Both the position numbers and the translations under genes were made by a program. From positions 1 through 6,668 of the forward strand of contig JAJAZO010000204.1 in assembly GCA_026785745.1 (NCBI GenBank): a stretch of DNA of 6,668 bases. The letters are read 5' to 3'. Shown here piece by piece: positions 6,043 to 6,668 of the stretch (positions are counted from its first letter, which is position 1; each line of letters opens with the position of its first letter). The notes under the pieces are model-generated. The model saw nothing but the letters and a program-made list of their open reading frames with translations. It had not been told where the DNA came from and did not search any database. The DNA is from Chitinophagaceae bacterium. GTDB taxonomy: Bacteria > Bacteroidota > Bacteroidia > Chitinophagales > Chitinophagaceae.

Positions 6043-6290
6043 CCAAAATAAGTTTTTTGCAACTGTAAAATAGTACATAAAAAACTAAGGACTGGTTGGC
6101 GCAAATAGGAGGCCCCTATAATTTCTTTTTTTATTCTGTCAAGTCCGTATAGCCGTATGATGGCCACCTGGTCATCCCAGCTTCCATAGTTAAAAACCTT
6201 TTGCATGATGAAAAGAGAGGACTTCTCAAAATCAAGGGCTGCAAAATTTACATCCCAGAAAGCTTTTTTAGAAATAGTTGACCCAATCAT
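5997..6290 (-). CDS. DUF6922-like antitoxin partner of the AbiEii toxin
   Basis: This 97-residue protein immediately precedes the toxin gene and overlaps it by 46 bp. I recognise the pattern of small proteins found before AbiEii-like toxins in Bacteroidetes (DUF6922 type, from memory): KKAFWDVNFAALDF (8-21), FIMQKVFNYGSWDDQVAIIRLYGLDRIKKEI (27-57), SYLRQPVLSFLCTIL (61-75) and a C-terminal CYIKMQWNPLPWNY (84-97). It is mostly helical with no signal peptide. It is much shorter than the classical winged-helix AbiEi, and I see no clear DNA-binding helix pair, though residues 36-75 could be one. As the first gene of the pair it should neutralise the toxin, and possibly repress the operon; both are inferences. 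It appears complete, not truncated, since the end matches the recalled family end. Confidence 0.75.
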   Translation of the reverse strand: MIGSTISKKAFWDVNFAALDFEKSSLFIMQKVFNYGSWDDQVAIIRLYGLDRIKKEIIGASYLRQPVLSFLCTILQLQKTYFGCYIKMQWNPLPWNY

Positions 6291-6295
6291 GGGTG

Positions 6296-6303
6296 TAAAA
6301 TTA
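6296..6303 (-). promoter_or_regulatory. Tentative -7 box of the toxin-antitoxin operon
   Basis: On the minus strand TAATTTTA (6303-6296) has one mismatch to TAnnTTTG and lies 5 bp before the antitoxin ATG, like the geometry at holA and ribF. No TTG is present at the proper distance upstream. Confidence 0.25.
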
Positions 6304-6340
6304 CAGAGATGGTTGGATTATTTGATGTAAATGATAAAAT

Positions 6341-6366
6341 ACCTCGCAGGGTTTGCAAGAAGCAAA
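6341..6366. repeat. Possible half-copy of an ACCTCGCAGGGTTT intergenic palindrome, plus a small hairpin
   Basis: ACCTCGCAGGGTTT (6341-6354) resembles, from memory, one arm of a palindrome common in Bacteroidetes (arms ACCTCGCAGGGTTT and AAACCCTGCGAGGT). The second arm is absent. Instead TTTGC (6352-6356) pairs with GCAAA (6362-6366). It may be a degraded copy. Confidence 0.35.
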
Positions 6367-6370
6367 GGTT

Positions 6371-6411
6371 ATTGGCAAGGTAGAAATAGGTGAGAAAAAA
6401 TCATTGCCAAT
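6371..6411. repeat. Inverted repeat ATTGGCAA-N25-TTGCCAAT
   Basis: The eight-base arms at 6371-6378 and 6404-6411 are perfect reverse complements, with centres 33 bp apart, about three helical turns. They lie between the divergent toxin-antitoxin operon and the ftsE-like gene. This could be a pair of operator half-sites or a long hairpin; there is no direct evidence. Confidence 0.35.
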
Positions 6412-6443
6412 TAAGCTAAAAAATCAGGAGCTAGTTTTTTAAG

Positions 6444-6470
6444 TTTGTTAACCTACTTTGCTTTATTTTG
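6444..6470 (+). promoter_or_regulatory. Candidate promoter of the ftsE-like gene
   Basis: TTTG (6444-6447), a 15-bp spacer and TTATTTTG (6463-6470) approximate the Bacteroidetes pattern, with the same TTATTTTGC box as at ribF. The spacer is shorter than the usual 17-23 bp, so this is a weak call. The ATG lies 16 bp downstream. Confidence 0.35.
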
Positions 6471-6486
6471 CAGCAAACCATTCAGC

Positions 6487-6668
6487 ATGTCAGAACCCAT
6501 TATAGAAATACGCCACGCCAACATTTACCAGGGTGGTAATCTTATTTTACAGGATATTAATCTTACCGTTAACAAAGGTGAGTTTGTATATCTCGTTGGA
6601 AAAACGGGAACCGGTAAGTCAACCCTGCTGAAAACATTGTATGGAGAATTGCCGTTGACGGAAGGCGA
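6487..6668 (+). CDS. ftsE: FtsE-like cell-division ABC transporter ATPase (partial)
   Basis: Only the first 60 residues are present; the gene runs off the window end. MSEPIIEIRHANIYQGGN opens as Bacteroidetes FtsE proteins do. ILQDINLTVNKGEFVYLVG is the usual ABC lead-in, and GKTGTGKST (38-46) is an intact Walker A motif, followed by LLKTLYGELPLTEG, matching FtsE more closely than LolD or other transporters. FtsE pairs with the membrane protein FtsX at the division site and drives activation of peptidoglycan hydrolases; that is family knowledge. ftsX is not visible. An alternative is another ABC ATPase of the same subfamily, since the Q-loop, signature and Walker B are beyond the window. Confidence 0.8.
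   Translation, partial: MSEPIIEIRHANIYQGGNLILQDINLTVNKGEFVYLVGKTGTGKSTLLKTLYGELPLTEG

Noticed and set aside
6043..6078. Longer toxin start at 6078
   Set aside because: The added residues lie in antitoxin-coding DNA. The family's start M-L-H-K-x-x-V-x-P begins at 6042.
6414..6442. A6/T6 pairing before ftsE as a terminator
   Set aside because: The stem is only A-T pairs, with no gene ending nearby on the plus strand.

Overview
The window looks like chromosomal DNA of a Bacteroidota member, probably near Chitinophagaceae. PurM is the long Bacteroidetes-type AIR synthase, the FtsE-like start is typical of that phylum, and starts lack Shine-Dalgarno sequences. AT-rich TAnnTTTG-like boxes lie just before several start codons, and the gaps carry short palindromes and repeats that I recall as common in Bacteroidetes genomes. 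The placement comes from reading the sequence, not from a search.

Layout, left to right. A minus-strand gene encodes a membrane-anchored coiled-coil protein and ends at a hairpin-plus-T-run terminator at 33-77. After a 225-bp divergent spacer, holA (DNA polymerase III delta subunit) and a lipoprotein gene run on the plus strand. They are separated by a perfect 18-bp palindrome and end at a strong terminator. ribF (FAD synthetase/riboflavin kinase) converges on that terminator from the minus strand. ribF and purM diverge from a 74-bp spacer holding a TCAATGT tandem array. purM converges, with only 8 bp between stop codons, on a two-gene minus-strand module: a short DUF6922-like antitoxin followed by an AbiEii-type nucleotidyltransferase toxin. 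The two overlap by 46 bp. After a 196-bp spacer, the plus strand begins an FtsE-like ABC ATPase cut off by the window end. No gene-free stretch exceeds 300 bp.

Most genes are housekeeping and not functionally linked: replication clamp loading, flavin cofactors, purine synthesis and cell division. The accessory element is the toxin-antitoxin pair at 5416-6290. It resembles type IV AbiE systems in its toxin, but its antitoxin is a short protein rather than the classical winged-helix AbiEi. Both products carry a similar S-K-K-x-F-W-D-x-x-F peptide, and the end of the antitoxin and the start of the toxin share DNA in two frames. This is the best candidate for something under-described here, although I recognise the family, so it is not wholly new.
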